Both the position numbers and the translations under genes were made by a program. The notes beneath the pieces were generated by a model. That model ran no database searches. It was not told the DNA's origin and was given only the letters and a program-made list of their open reading frames with translations. From the NCBI RefSeq assembly GCF_024622975.1, contig NZ_JANJZT010000003.1, positions 186,001 to 250,000 of the forward strand: 64,000 bases of DNA, given 5' to 3'. Source of the DNA: Blautia caecimuris. GTDB taxonomy: Bacteria; Bacillota; Clostridia; Lachnospirales; Lachnospiraceae. How positions within the stretch are numbered: the stretch's first letter is position 1; the number at the start of each line of letters is the position of its first letter. Positions 36,076 to 44,687 of the stretch are shown one piece after another.

Positions 36076-37539
36076 TTATGCTATTTCGTACATCTGGATA
36101 TTTACTTTTATACTTCTGTCGCATGAAAATACAATCCGTTCTGCTTCCTGCGGCGTACAGATTGCCGTTGTACTTACCTGCCGTCCCTCGTTTACAAACA
36201 ACTCTATGGACTGACGGTCCAGTATGAAGCGAAGTTTCAGAGCTTTTTCCGTACCACGTATCTTCATTTTTCTCTGGCACACTACATCTTTGTTGATTCC
36301 ACAATAGGTTCTGTCTGTTTCCAGTATTCCCTGCTTCCTGTAGTATGTATAACTGGTTGTATAAGACTCATTATGTGCAAGATCGATCCGGAACTCTTCA
36401 TAGTCTCCCTCGGGGATCTCCACTGTCATATCCAGTATTCTGCCCCGGATTCCCGGAAGTTCTGTTTTATCCTTGATTTCCGCTTCTTTATAGTAAACAG
36501 GATTTTTGTGATATTTCTCCAACTCCCTTACCGGTTTCTGGAAAAGAATTCCGTTTACATATTCCAGTTCTCTTGGCAGCGTCATCATTCCCTGCCAGCT
36601 TTGTCCGTCAGGAATCACACAGGAATCCCATGACTTCATCCAGGCGATCATGACTCTTCTTCCATCCGGAAGACAGGTTGTCTGAGGCGCATAGAAATCC
36701 AGTCCGTAATCCAGTGATCTGGGTTCATCTTTTATAAAGGTGTGGCTTTGTTTCTCATACTTTCCAGAAAAATACAGAGAATTGTGTCCATTATGAAACT
36801 CAAGTCCCTCTGCTGTCATATTCTGTGGAGAACATATCAGAATATGGGTTCCATTCAGTTCAAAAAAGTCCGGACATTCCCACATGCATCCGATTTTTCC
36901 TGATGTGTTTTCAGCCAGAATGGTTTCAAATTTCCATTTTTCCAGGTCTGAGCTGGAAAACAGTACCACCTGCCCTTTATATTTTTCGCTTTTATTTCCC
37001 ACGATCAGATAATATTTCCCATCTTCTTCCCAGATCTTCGGATCACGAAAATCAATCTGACTGCATCCCTGCGGCAGCATGTCCCCGGTGATTACCGGAT
37101 TCTGCGGTGATTTTTCATAGGTTACTCCGTCGCCAAAGGCAATGCACTGGTTTTGTCTTTCTTCCCGGCTTCCGTCAGATTTTTCCTCATCTGTAACTCC
37201 GGTATAGATAAGCACATGTCTGTCTCCTGCCTGAACAGCGCTTCCGGAAAAGCATCCTTTTTTGTCATATTCCTGATCCGGCGCCAGAGCCACCGGCTCT
37301 GTCTTCCATTTTATCATATCATCCGTTACGCTGTGTCCCCAGTGCATAGGACCCCAGCAGATGGAATATGGATGATACTGATAAAACAGATGCACCTTTC
37401 CTTTATATACAGAGAACCCGTTGGGATCATTGATCCAGCCTGCAGGAGCAGAAACATGAAAAACAGGTTTCTCTCCTTCCGGCATCTGATTCATCTGTTC
37501 ATATTGAAATCGAGTTGCTTTTGTTAATTTTTCGCTCAT
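36076..37539 (-). CDS. GH32 beta-fructofuranosidase / sucrose-6-phosphate hydrolase
   Basis: It hydrolyses beta-fructosides such as sucrose, its phosphate or short fructans. At 487 residues it has the GH32 motifs: WINDPNGF (nucleophile Asp, about 31-38), FRDPKIW (about 163-169) and the acid/base Glu in MWECPDFFE, plus a C-terminal beta-sandwich (SIELFVNEGRQVSTTAICTP). There is no signal peptide, so it acts inside the cell after ABC uptake. It is last in the operon after the importer. Because uptake is by ABC rather than PTS, free fructo-oligosaccharides are a likelier substrate than sucrose phosphate. Confidence 0.92.
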   Translation of the reverse strand: MSEKLTKATRFQYEQMNQMPEGEKPVFHVSAPAGWINDPNGFSVYKGKVHLFYQYHPYSICWGPMHWGHSVTDDMIKWKTEPVALAPDQEYDKKGCFSGSAVQAGDRHVLIYTGVTDEEKSDGSREERQNQCIAFGDGVTYEKSPQNPVITGDMLPQGCSQIDFRDPKIWEEDGKYYLIVGNKSEKYKGQVVLFSSSDLEKWKFETILAENTSGKIGCMWECPDFFELNGTHILICSPQNMTAEGLEFHNGHNSLYFSGKYEKQSHTFIKDEPRSLDYGLDFYAPQTTCLPDGRRVMIAWMKSWDSCVIPDGQSWQGMMTLPRELEYVNGILFQKPVRELEKYHKNPVYYKEAEIKDKTELPGIRGRILDMTVEIPEGDYEEFRIDLAHNESYTTSYTYYRKQGILETDRTYCGINKDVVCQRKMKIRGTEKALKLRFILDRQSIELFVNEGRQVSTTAICTPQEAERIVFSCDRSIKVNIQMYEIA

Positions 37540-37567
37540 TTCAAACTCCTGTATCGCTATATATTTT

Positions 37568-39256
37568 TTACTTTGTATCTCCCTGATTTTCCATCAGACT
37601 TTCCTGATATTGATCAAAATACTTCTGTTTGATGGCCAGATAATCTGATAATCCATACTGTTCCATTTTTTCAAGATAGCTGTCCCACTCTTTTTCAATC
37701 CCGCCATTCAGGATCCAGTCCGCTTTTTTCTGTTCTGCATATTTCTTAATATCTGTATCATACTGGGATATCTTGTTAGTGTCCTCAATGCTCATAAATA
37801 CATTTGGATAAACGTATTTACTGTTCATATCCTTCAAATATACCTCATGCATGTTATCCAGACGCCATTTGGCATCATCTGGCTGTGTCACATATACGTC
37901 ATAATATTCATTCAGTATGGCAAGAGGTCCGTTTACTGACTGAGCCTCCCTTACCTCTACCGGGGACTGATCTCCCAGATCCATATGCTTCAGCATAGGC
38001 TCTCCATCTTTATTTGTTGCCATCTCAAAAATATTAAAGGAATCCTCTTCTCCATAAGTTCCCCAGTTATTCTGAGGAGACTGGAGAGGTGCATACATCT
38101 GATCGATCCAGGCTGCTGCCAGAGCTGTATTTCTGCAGCTGGTGGTAAGCACACAGCGTCCTCTGTCAAAACCGCTGGTCTCACTGTTGTTCTGCCTTGT
38201 GACATTAACAAGACCCTCCGGACCGGCAAGAGCCGGAAGCATCACATAATCCTGATAATTATCAATATTCGAAATATCCCAGGTAAAGCAAAGACCATAA
38301 CGGTGATTTTTACCTTTTGCCACATATGTAGACCACTCCTGAGTAAAGGCTTCCGGATCTACCAGCTTTTCTTCTACCAGCTGGTGAAGCCACTGGATTC
38401 CTTCCTTATACCCTTCCTGTACAGTGGTGTAGATCACTTCGCCCTGGTCTGTCACTGCAAAATGATCCCCCGTATCACCATAGCCCTCTCCAAATCCGTT
38501 AATCAGGATGGACGGATCCTGATCTCCGTTGTTTATAATAAAGGACATAGGAATCACTCCGCCCTCAATCTCAAATTCCTCTTCCAGTTCTGCGGCGTGA
38601 TCGCGAAAGGCAATCAGTGTTTCCTTCAGTTCATCCACCGTAGACGGTACTTCCAGCTTCAGATAATCCAGCCATTTTTTGTTGATATAGGGAATATTTC
38701 CAATTGCCTGAATAGCCTCTTTTCCTGCCCCCAGCTGTTCAATCCATGGGAATGAGTAAATATGTCCGTCCGGCGCTGTACACATTGTCCTGTATTCCGG
38801 ATACTGTTCGAATACCCTCTGAAGATTAGGCATATATTTGTCAATGAGATTTTCCAGGGGAATGATAATTCCCTGTTTTGCATATCTCAGAAGATCATAA
38901 TCATTCATTCCTGCATTGAACAGACCATCCGGAAGGTTTCCAAACTGTGCCAGAGCCAGGTTCTTTTTGTCTGCAAACTGATCTGCAACAAAGCAGGTCC
39001 AGTCAATATGCACATTTGTCTGCTCTTCCATTCTCTGGAAAATAACCCTTTCATTCGGATCCTGTGTTGATGTTGCCGGTGCATTTGTAATAAAGGACAA
39101 CTCCGCCTGCTCCTTCAAAGGAAACGAAACCTCTGATACAGGAGTATCCGGATTGATCTCTGCTTCCATACGCTCTCTTTTTCCACATCCTGCAGCAGAA
39201 GCAAGCATCACAACGGAAAGACCTGCCGCTATCAGCATTTTTATTCTTTTTTTCAT
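37568..39256 (-). CDS. Sugar ABC transporter substrate-binding lipoprotein
   Basis: A 562-residue extracellular binding protein. The signal has lipobox ASAAGC with lipidated Cys24. The mature part matches the large CUT1/LplA-type binding proteins that bind oligosaccharides (NERVIFQRMEEQTNVHIDW, LPDGLFNAGMNDYDLLRYAKQGIIIPLENLIDKYMPNL). It sits between the permeases and the GH32 gene, so fructo-oligosaccharides or sucrose are the likely ligands. Confidence 0.92.
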   Translation of the reverse strand: MKKRIKMLIAAGLSVVMLASAAGCGKRERMEAEINPDTPVSEVSFPLKEQAELSFITNAPATSTQDPNERVIFQRMEEQTNVHIDWTCFVADQFADKKNLALAQFGNLPDGLFNAGMNDYDLLRYAKQGIIIPLENLIDKYMPNLQRVFEQYPEYRTMCTAPDGHIYSFPWIEQLGAGKEAIQAIGNIPYINKKWLDYLKLEVPSTVDELKETLIAFRDHAAELEEEFEIEGGVIPMSFIINNGDQDPSILINGFGEGYGDTGDHFAVTDQGEVIYTTVQEGYKEGIQWLHQLVEEKLVDPEAFTQEWSTYVAKGKNHRYGLCFTWDISNIDNYQDYVMLPALAGPEGLVNVTRQNNSETSGFDRGRCVLTTSCRNTALAAAWIDQMYAPLQSPQNNWGTYGEEDSFNIFEMATNKDGEPMLKHMDLGDQSPVEVREAQSVNGPLAILNEYYDVYVTQPDDAKWRLDNMHEVYLKDMNSKYVYPNVFMSIEDTNKISQYDTDIKKYAEQKKADWILNGGIEKEWDSYLEKMEQYGLSDYLAIKQKYFDQYQESLMENQGDTK

Positions 39257-39270
39257 GCTTTACATCCCCC

Positions 39271-40167
39271 TTAACCTTTTACAGAACCAACCATGATTCC
39301 TTTATCAAAATACTTCTGGAAGAACGGATACATAATCAGAAGCGGCAGGCTGGATACTACGATAGTAGCATATTTCAGAAGTTCTGCAACCTTTGCCATC
39401 TCCGCCGTGCTCTGGATATCCGCTATCATTCCCGGCTGAGGCGTGTTCTGGACCAGGATCGATCTTAATACAAGCTGCAGAGGCTGGAGCTCTGCGTCGT
39501 TTAAATAGATCATTGCGTCAAAATAGCTGTTCCACATTCCTACAAATGACCATAATGCCAGAACTGCAATAATGGGCTTGCAGACAGGAAGCATTACCTT
39601 GAAGAAATGCTGGATCTCATTTGCACCGTCAATAGAAGATGCTTCCCGCAGTTCCTTGGGAATAGACTGATAATAGGTTCTTGCCAGTATCATATTCCAT
39701 ACGTTGAATGCTCCCGGAAGAAGAATCGCCCAGATGGTATTTACCATATGTAACTGATTAATTAAAATAAAAGTAGGAATCATTCCTCCGCCAAAAAACA
39801 TTGTAATAAGAAAGATTGTATTAAAAAATTTTCTTCCTACAAATTCTTTCTTTGACATAGGATAAGCTGCCAGCAGCGTGATAAACACAGAAATCACAGT
39901 AAATGCCGCTGAATAAAAAAATGAATTGAAAAATCCACGCCAGATCATATCGTTCTCCAGAACTCGTCTGTAGGCATCCAGCGTCCAGTCTTTAAAATTC
40001 AGGCTGATTCCCCGACTGTTCAGTACATTTGGATCCATAAAGGAAGCCATTAGAATATATACAAGAGGGATCAGTATTGATAAAACAAAAATGCCAAGAA
40101 CAGTATAGCCGATTCCCAGAATCACTTTATCAGATGTTCCGAGTTTCATTTTTCTTCTTGTTTCCAT
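39271..40167 (-). CDS. Carbohydrate ABC transporter permease (LplC/YtcP type)
   Basis: A 298-residue permease with six helices and the EAA loop ELREASSIDGANEIQHFFKVMLPVCKPI (about 174-201). It pairs with the permease encoded just upstream (14-bp gap). No ATPase gene is in the operon, so a shared MsmX/UgpC-type ATPase elsewhere must power it. Confidence 0.93.
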   Translation of the reverse strand: METRRKMKLGTSDKVILGIGYTVLGIFVLSILIPLVYILMASFMDPNVLNSRGISLNFKDWTLDAYRRVLENDMIWRGFFNSFFYSAAFTVISVFITLLAAYPMSKKEFVGRKFFNTIFLITMFFGGGMIPTFILINQLHMVNTIWAILLPGAFNVWNMILARTYYQSIPKELREASSIDGANEIQHFFKVMLPVCKPIIAVLALWSFVGMWNSYFDAMIYLNDAELQPLQLVLRSILVQNTPQPGMIADIQSTAEMAKVAELLKYATIVVSSLPLLIMYPFFQKYFDKGIMVGSVKG

Positions 40168-40181
40168 TTCTTTCCTCCTCT

Positions 40182-41120
40182 TTATAAACCTTCGCCATCA
40201 TTTAACTTTTTCACAACCCAGTTGACTGCGATCAGTAAAATAACATTGATAATAGCGTTAAATAAACCTACTGCTGTAGAATATCCGTAATCTCCATTAA
40301 GAAGACCCATTCGATACACATATGTTGAAAGGATTTCAGATGCCGGAAGATTCATGTCCGTCTGTAATGCAAAAGCTTTTTCAAATCCGATACTCATAAT
40401 GTTTCCTGCCTGCAGGATGAACTGGATCACAATGATGTTTTTAATCGCCGGAAGCTCTACATATCGTATCTGCTGGAAGATATTTGCTCCATCTACGATT
40501 GCCGCCTCTTCCAGATCTTTGCTGGCATTTGCAAGAGCAGCCGTATACATAATCGATGACCATCCGGCTGTCTGCCAGATTCCGCTGGCAATATAAATCG
40601 TACGGAAAGCTGAAGGCATTGTCATCCAGTTTGTATCAATCCCGAGGAGGGAATTAATAGGGCCTACCGGCGAGAGAAACATACGAACCATACCGCAAAG
40701 AACGATGACAGATATAAAGTTCGGCGCATAGATCAGCAGCTGAATCTTTTTTCGTATTCCCTCACGTCTTATACGATTTAACAATAAAGCCAGGATAATG
40801 GGAATCGGAAATCCCCAAAGCAGACCAAATGCACTGAGCTTCAGAGTATTCATCAGGTATTCCATAAAATCCGGCGATGACAGGAATCTTTTGAAGTATT
40901 CCAGTCCCACCCATTCGCTTCCCAGAATGCCGTCAATGACGTTATAATCTTCAAAAGCGATCAGCACTCCGCCCATGGGAAGATACTTGAAAATGATAGT
41001 AAGAAGCAGTGCCGGCATAAGAAAAAACAGGTAAAGCTGCCAGTTCTTTTTTACATACATCAGCTTATCCTTTGCCGTTCGCTTGACAGGTGACGTTTTC
41101 TTTTTCGCTAAAATGTTCAC
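40182..41120 (-). CDS. Carbohydrate ABC transporter permease (LplB/YteP type)
   Basis: A 312-residue permease with six helices (WQLYLFFLMPALLLTIIFKYLPMGGVLIAFEDYNV at the start) and the EAA loop DLEEAAIVDGANIFQQIRYVELPAIKNI (about 205-232). First gene of the importer-GH32 operon, downstream of the LacI-controlled promoter. Confidence 0.93.
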   Translation of the reverse strand: MNILAKKKTSPVKRTAKDKLMYVKKNWQLYLFFLMPALLLTIIFKYLPMGGVLIAFEDYNVIDGILGSEWVGLEYFKRFLSSPDFMEYLMNTLKLSAFGLLWGFPIPIILALLLNRIRREGIRKKIQLLIYAPNFISVIVLCGMVRMFLSPVGPINSLLGIDTNWMTMPSAFRTIYIASGIWQTAGWSSIMYTAALANASKDLEEAAIVDGANIFQQIRYVELPAIKNIIVIQFILQAGNIMSIGFEKAFALQTDMNLPASEILSTYVYRMGLLNGDYGYSTAVGLFNAIINVILLIAVNWVVKKLNDGEGL

Positions 41121-41152
41121 TCCATTTCCCTCCGTTTTCTTTTTCGATCTTA

Positions 41153-41174
41153 TAACCGGTTAAGTAACCGGTTA
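41153..41174. promoter_or_regulatory. LacI-type operator O1 (downstream of the importer -10)
   Basis: Two perfect TAACCGGTTA palindromes (41153-41162, 41165-41174) are separated by AG. It lies just after the -10 of the importer promoter, so bound repressor would block initiation or clearance. Confidence 0.85.
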
Positions 41175-41184
41175 CTTTATTTTG

Positions 41185-41213
41185 ATAATACATCACTTTT
41201 TTCTGTCTGTCAA
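41185..41213 (-). promoter_or_regulatory. Promoter of the importer-GH32 operon
   Basis: TTGACA (41208-41213) and TATTAT (41185-41190) are spaced by 17 bp on the minus strand. It is bracketed by the two operators, one on each side. Confidence 0.83.
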
Positions 41214-41231
41214 TAGATTGGAACTAAAAAA

Positions 41232-41253
41232 TAACCGGTTACTTAACCAGTTA
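41232..41253. promoter_or_regulatory. LacI-type operator O2 (upstream of the importer -35)
   Basis: TAACCGGTTA (41232-41241), CT, TAACCAGTTA (41244-41253) is the reverse complement of O1 with a single change. It is centred 79 bp from O1 (about 7.5 turns) and lies just upstream of the LacI gene promoter, so it may also control lacI itself. Confidence 0.83.
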
Positions 41254-41261
41254 TTTTTAGA

Positions 41262-41290
41262 TTGATTTTTTATATCTGCCTTGTTATACT
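41262..41290 (+). promoter_or_regulatory. Promoter of the LacI-family gene
   Basis: TTGATT (41262-41267) and TATACT (41285-41290) are spaced by 17 bp; 70 bp before the start codon. Confidence 0.7.
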
Positions 41291-41359
41291 TGTAAATATC
41301 CATATAAAAACGTGTCTGACATAACATAATTACCATATAAATACAGGGAGTACAGAATC

Positions 41360-42385
41360 ATGGCGAAAAAAAAAGTGACATTTGCTGATATAGCAGCTTA
41401 CACAAATTTTTCAAAAACAACGATCTCCAGATATTTTAATAACCCGGATTCACTGACCCTTGAAAATCAGGAAAAAATAGCCGCAGCTCTGGAAGAACTG
41501 GGATATCAGGAAAACAAACTGGCCAAAGTCCTTGCCAACGGAAAAAGCGAATTTGTCGGGATCATCATCCCCAATCTCTATCTCCATTATTATTCAGAAA
41601 TCTTAAATCAGCTTTTGTCCAGTTACTCAAAATTCGGCTATAAATTTCTTGTCTTTGTCAGCAATGACGGAAGAGAACGGGAGCAGCAGTATATCAATGA
41701 GCTTCTGGCTTATAAAATTGAGGGTCTGATCATTCTGAGCCACACTTTTTCCTCGGCAGAACTGGCAAAATGCAATATTCCCATTGTGGCTATTGAGCGG
41801 GAAGCCGAACATATCTGCAGTGTGGATACTGACAACTATATGGGCGGACTGCAGGCAACCAGTCTTCTGATACGAAACCACTGCGATATCCTGATCCACA
41901 TCAATGTTCCCGTACCCGAAAATGTTCCGGCTCATAACCGTATCACTGCTTTTGAAGATACCTGTCAGAAGTATCATGTGCCATACGAACTCATGCTGGG
42001 CGATCTTGGCTCCACTTATGAAACAACCTTTGACCGGATAAAAGAAACTTTTGAAACTATCGAAGAAAAATATCCTGACAGAAAAAAAGGAATTTTTTTC
42101 GCCAACGATACTTATGCAAATATATTTCTGAATCTTATCATCCAGAAATATGGACATCTGCCAGAGCAGTACCGTCTTGTGGGCTTTGATAACTCTCCTA
42201 TCGCAAATGAAGCTATCGTGCCCATTACCACCATCGGTCAGCAGATCGACAAAATTGCTGAAACTGCTTTGGAGCTGCTGGTCTCCCAAATGGATGAAAT
42301 GAAAAAAAGGAAGCCTTCTCCTTTAAAAACTCCTGTTCATAAGCAGATCACTCCTGTTCTGATCCGCCGCAAGACAACTGACTGA
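41360..42385 (+). CDS. LacI-family transcriptional regulator of the fructoside locus
   Basis: A 341-residue repressor. The N-terminal helix-turn-helix and hinge are VTFADIAAYTNFSKTTISRYFNNPDSLTLENQEKIAAALEELGYQENKLAKVLANGKS (about 5-62). A periplasmic-binding-protein-like effector domain follows (VGIIIPNLYLHYYSEIL, CSVDTDNYMGGLQAT, RLVGFDNSPIANEAIVPITTI). It probably releases the paired TAACCGGTTA operators when fructoside is present. GGGAG precedes the ATG. Confidence 0.95.
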   Translation: MAKKKVTFADIAAYTNFSKTTISRYFNNPDSLTLENQEKIAAALEELGYQENKLAKVLANGKSEFVGIIIPNLYLHYYSEILNQLLSSYSKFGYKFLVFVSNDGREREQQYINELLAYKIEGLIILSHTFSSAELAKCNIPIVAIEREAEHICSVDTDNYMGGLQATSLLIRNHCDILIHINVPVPENVPAHNRITAFEDTCQKYHVPYELMLGDLGSTYETTFDRIKETFETIEEKYPDRKKGIFFANDTYANIFLNLIIQKYGHLPEQYRLVGFDNSPIANEAIVPITTIGQQIDKIAETALELLVSQMDEMKKRKPSPLKTPVHKQITPVLIRRKTTD

Positions 42386-42386
42386 C

Positions 42387-42437
42387 AAAAAACTCTCAGA
42401 ATTCGGAAAATATTTCCCAAAATCTGAGAGTTTTATA
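42387..42437. terminator. Bidirectional terminator (LacI / MATE genes)
   Basis: AAAACTCTCAGA (42389-42400) pairs with TCTGAGAGTTTT (42423-42434), with A and T ends on both strands. Confidence 0.88.
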
Positions 42438-42458
42438 TATTTCTGTCCAATTTACATT

Positions 42459-43835
42459 TTATTGGTCTGTATTTTTGTTCATCTCTCTCAGGACTTTACG
42501 GAACTGGAAAAAGAACAAAAATCCGGTAAAGGTAATTGCCAGTGTATCTGCAACCGGCTCTGCCATATAAACCGCCCTTGCTTTGTCTGCCGTAAAAATC
42601 GCAGGCATAATATAGATCAGCGGAATCAGCAGCACAAATTTTCTCATAACAGCCACAAGAATAGAGGCTTTTGCATTTCCCAGCGCTCCAAATGTAATCT
42701 GACATGCCATCTGAATACCAAACAGTCCCACCACTGCCATATAAATTTTAAGCGCATCCCGGGTGAAAGCTGCAAGCGTTGCATCTGAAGTAAACATTCC
42801 CACAAACATCTGCGGGAACAGCATGACCACTGCCCAGAACAGTACGGAATAAAACATACTGCACTTTAAAAGCAGCCAGAAAGCTCCTTTCACACGTTCT
42901 TTATTTCCTGCCCCGTAATTGTAACTTATGATAGGCTGAGCGCCCTGTCCAAGTCCCTGAAGAGGAAGCATGGCAAACTGCATAACACTGGTAAGGATGG
43001 TCATAGCTCCTACGGCAATATCTCCTCCATATTTCAGAAGTGAAGAATTGAAGCATACAGAGATCACGCTTTCGCTGGACTGCATGATAAACACAGAAGA
43101 ACCAAGCGCCAGACATGGAAGAAGAATCTCCTTTTTCACTGTCATATATCTTTTTTTCAGTCGCAGGATCGTCTTTTTTCCAAACAGAAAGCAAAGTACC
43201 CAGATACAGGAAAGAGCCTGAGAAAGGATCGTTGCAAGTGCAGCGCCTCTTACTCCCATATGGAACCCAAAAATAAATACCGGATCCAGGATAATATTTG
43301 TCACTGCTCCAAGAAGTACGGAAAGCATTCCCGTTTTTGCAAATCCCTGAGCAGTGATAAACAGATTCATTCCCAATGTGATCTGTACAAAAATAGTTCC
43401 AAAAGCATAGATATTCATATATGCCACTGCATAATCAATGGTATTTTCACTTGCGCCAAAAGCAAGGAGGAGATCCCTGTTCCAGATCAGAAGAACCATC
43501 GTAAGGACAGCTGAAATTATAATCTGTGCGGTAAAACAGTTTCCTAAAATTTTTTCAGCAGTGTCAGTATCCTTTTTCCCCATATAAATGGTAGCTCTGG
43601 GCGCACCTCCGTTGCCTACCAGCGCTGCAAAAGCAGACACGATCATGATAATGGGCATACAGACGCCCACACCGGTCAGAGCCAGCGCTCCGTCCCCGGG
43701 AATATGGCCTATGTAAATACGGTCTACAATATTATAAAGCATATTGATCAGCTGAGCCGCTACTGTAGGAAGCGCCAGCTTCATCAAAAGCTTTCCAATT
43801 GGCTCTGTTCCCAGAAAACTTTTGTTATCGTTCAT
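42459..43835 (-). CDS. MATE-family efflux transporter
   Basis: An intact 12-helix MATE pump of about 458 residues (LLMKLALPTVAAQLINMLYNIVDRIYIGHIPGDGALALTGVGV at the start; second repeat from about residue 230). The ATG at 43835 is chosen because AAAGG lies 9 bases upstream; the earlier ATGs touch or precede it. Exports cationic drugs or toxins with Na+ or H+. Unlike the MATE gene at 3.1 kb it has no frameshift. Confidence 0.92.
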   Translation of the reverse strand: MNDNKSFLGTEPIGKLLMKLALPTVAAQLINMLYNIVDRIYIGHIPGDGALALTGVGVCMPIIMIVSAFAALVGNGGAPRATIYMGKKDTDTAEKILGNCFTAQIIISAVLTMVLLIWNRDLLLAFGASENTIDYAVAYMNIYAFGTIFVQITLGMNLFITAQGFAKTGMLSVLLGAVTNIILDPVFIFGFHMGVRGAALATILSQALSCIWVLCFLFGKKTILRLKKRYMTVKKEILLPCLALGSSVFIMQSSESVISVCFNSSLLKYGGDIAVGAMTILTSVMQFAMLPLQGLGQGAQPIISYNYGAGNKERVKGAFWLLLKCSMFYSVLFWAVVMLFPQMFVGMFTSDATLAAFTRDALKIYMAVVGLFGIQMACQITFGALGNAKASILVAVMRKFVLLIPLIYIMPAIFTADKARAVYMAEPVADTLAITFTGFLFFFQFRKVLREMNKNTDQ

Positions 43836-43880
43836 TTGAAACATCCTTTCTCGTTCATTATTTCTCTGTTTTCTCCCAAT

Positions 43881-43921
43881 ATACTGGTGAACAGTATAGC
43901 TCAATTTATAATTTTTTACAA
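43881..43921 (-). promoter_or_regulatory. Promoter of the MATE gene with overlapping inverted repeat
   Basis: TTGTAA (43916-43921) and TATACT (43893-43898) are spaced by 17 bp. ATACTG (43881-43886) and CAGTAT (43892-43897) form a perfect inverted repeat over the -10 and start site, a candidate repressor site. Confidence 0.62.
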
Positions 43922-43947
43922 CTAACAGAATTATATATAAAATAGCT

Positions 43948-43982
43948 AAAAAAAGAGAAACGCTGTAAATTCAACGTTTCTC
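43948..43982 (-). terminator. Terminator of the tRNA array
   Basis: On the minus strand GAGAAACG pairs with CGTTTCTC, followed by TTTTTTT, directly after tRNA-Leu. Confidence 0.9.
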
Positions 43983-43996
43983 CCACTTTTCATCAA

Positions 43997-44082
43997 TGCC
44001 GCAGACCGGAATCGAACCGGTACGGGTATCACTACCCACGGGATTTTAAGTCCCGGGCGTCTGCCTGTTCCGCCACTGCGGC
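43997..44082 (-). tRNA. tRNA-Leu (anticodon TAA)
   Basis: An 86-nt class II tRNA: acceptor GCCGCAG/CTGCGGC, anticodon loop CTTAAAA in a CGGGA/TCCCG stem, a long variable arm (TGGGTAGTGATACCCGT), and a T arm with GTTCGATTC. Discriminator A; CCA not encoded. Confidence 0.96.
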
Positions 44083-44102
44083 ATGTTATATAAAAAAAGA
44101 TA

Positions 44103-44175
44103 TGGGGCCTATAGGGCTCGAACCTATGACCCTCTGCTTGTAAGGCAGATGCTCTCCCAGCTGAGCTAAGACCCC
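44103..44175 (-). tRNA. tRNA-Val (anticodon TAC)
   Basis: A 73-nt cloverleaf: acceptor GGGGTCT/AGGCCCC with one G-T pair, anticodon loop CTTACAA (TAC), T loop TTCGAGC. Discriminator A; CCA not encoded. Confidence 0.96.
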
Positions 44176-44181
44176 ATATAA

Positions 44182-44255
44182 CGACCCAGAAGAGACTCGA
44201 ACTCTCGACCTCCGCCGTGACAGGGCGGCGCTCTAACCAACTGAGCCACTGGGCC
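44182..44255 (-). tRNA. tRNA-Asp (anticodon GTC)
   Basis: A 74-nt cloverleaf: acceptor GGCCCAG/CTGGGTC, anticodon loop CTGTCAC (GTC), T loop TTCGAGT, discriminator G as expected for tRNA-Asp. Confidence 0.96.
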
Positions 44256-44267
44256 AAAAAACAAAAA

Positions 44268-44341
44268 TGGACCTTCGGGGACTCGAACCCAGGACCGACC
44301 GGTTATGAGCCGGTTGCTCTAACCAACTGAGCTAAAGGTCC
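44268..44341 (-). tRNA. tRNA-Met (anticodon CAT, elongator-type)
   Basis: A 74-nt cloverleaf: acceptor GGACCTT/AAGGTCC, anticodon loop CTCATAA (CAT). The paired first base and lack of initiator features exclude tRNA-fMet. A CAT anticodon modified to lysidine (tRNA-Ile2) cannot be fully excluded by eye. Confidence 0.9.
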
Positions 44342-44345
44342 AAAA

Positions 44346-44418
44346 AGCCGATGATCGGACTCGAACCGATAACCTGCTGATTACAAATCAGCTGCTCTGC
44401 CAATTGAGCCACATCGGC
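44346..44418 (-). tRNA. tRNA-Thr (anticodon TGT)
   Basis: A 73-nt cloverleaf: acceptor GCCGATG/CATCGGC, anticodon loop TTTGTAA (TGT) in a GCTGA/TCAGC stem. First gene of the Thr-Met-Asp-Val-Leu run. Confidence 0.95.
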
Positions 44419-44438
44419 GCGTAATACTTACAAAAATT

Positions 44439-44468
44439 ATTATACACCAAATGTCGGAATCAAGTCAA
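44439..44468 (-). promoter_or_regulatory. Promoter of the Thr-Met-Asp-Val-Leu tRNA operon
   Basis: TTGACT (44463-44468) and TATAAT (44439-44444) are spaced by 18 bp, about 20 bp before tRNA-Thr. Confidence 0.72.
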
Positions 44469-44494
44469 AGAAAATCTCATTTTTTATTTTCAAA

Positions 44495-44566
44495 TGACTC
44501 CAAGGGGATTTGAACCCCTGTTACCGCCGTGAAAGGGCGGTGTCTTAACCGCTTGACCATGGAGCC
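44495..44566 (-). tRNA. tRNA-Glu (anticodon TTC)
   Basis: A 72-nt cloverleaf: acceptor GGCTCCA/TGGAGTC, anticodon loop CTTTCAC (TTC), T loop TTCAAAT. It has its own promoter and a gap to tRNA-Thr. Confidence 0.95.
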
Positions 44567-44609
44567 TTATTTTTCGCTGTAATCATTTTTACTGACCTCA
44601 GCGAAAATT

Positions 44610-44638
44610 ATAATACCATACTTGTTTTTATTTTGCAA
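44610..44638 (-). promoter_or_regulatory. Promoter of tRNA-Glu
   Basis: TTGCAA (44633-44638) and TATTAT (44610-44615) are spaced by 17 bp, with TGG giving an extended -10. The IS30 element begins just upstream of it. Confidence 0.66.
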
Positions 44639-44687
44639 GAGGAAATTTATATTTTTTTAATTTTTTGCTTTTACTTACTTGCAAATT

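Noticed and set aside
43997-44566. tRNA array as attachment site for the integrative element
   Set aside because: No partial tRNA copy was noticed near 48.3 kb, and the serine recombinases lie at the split S8 gene, a much better attachment site.
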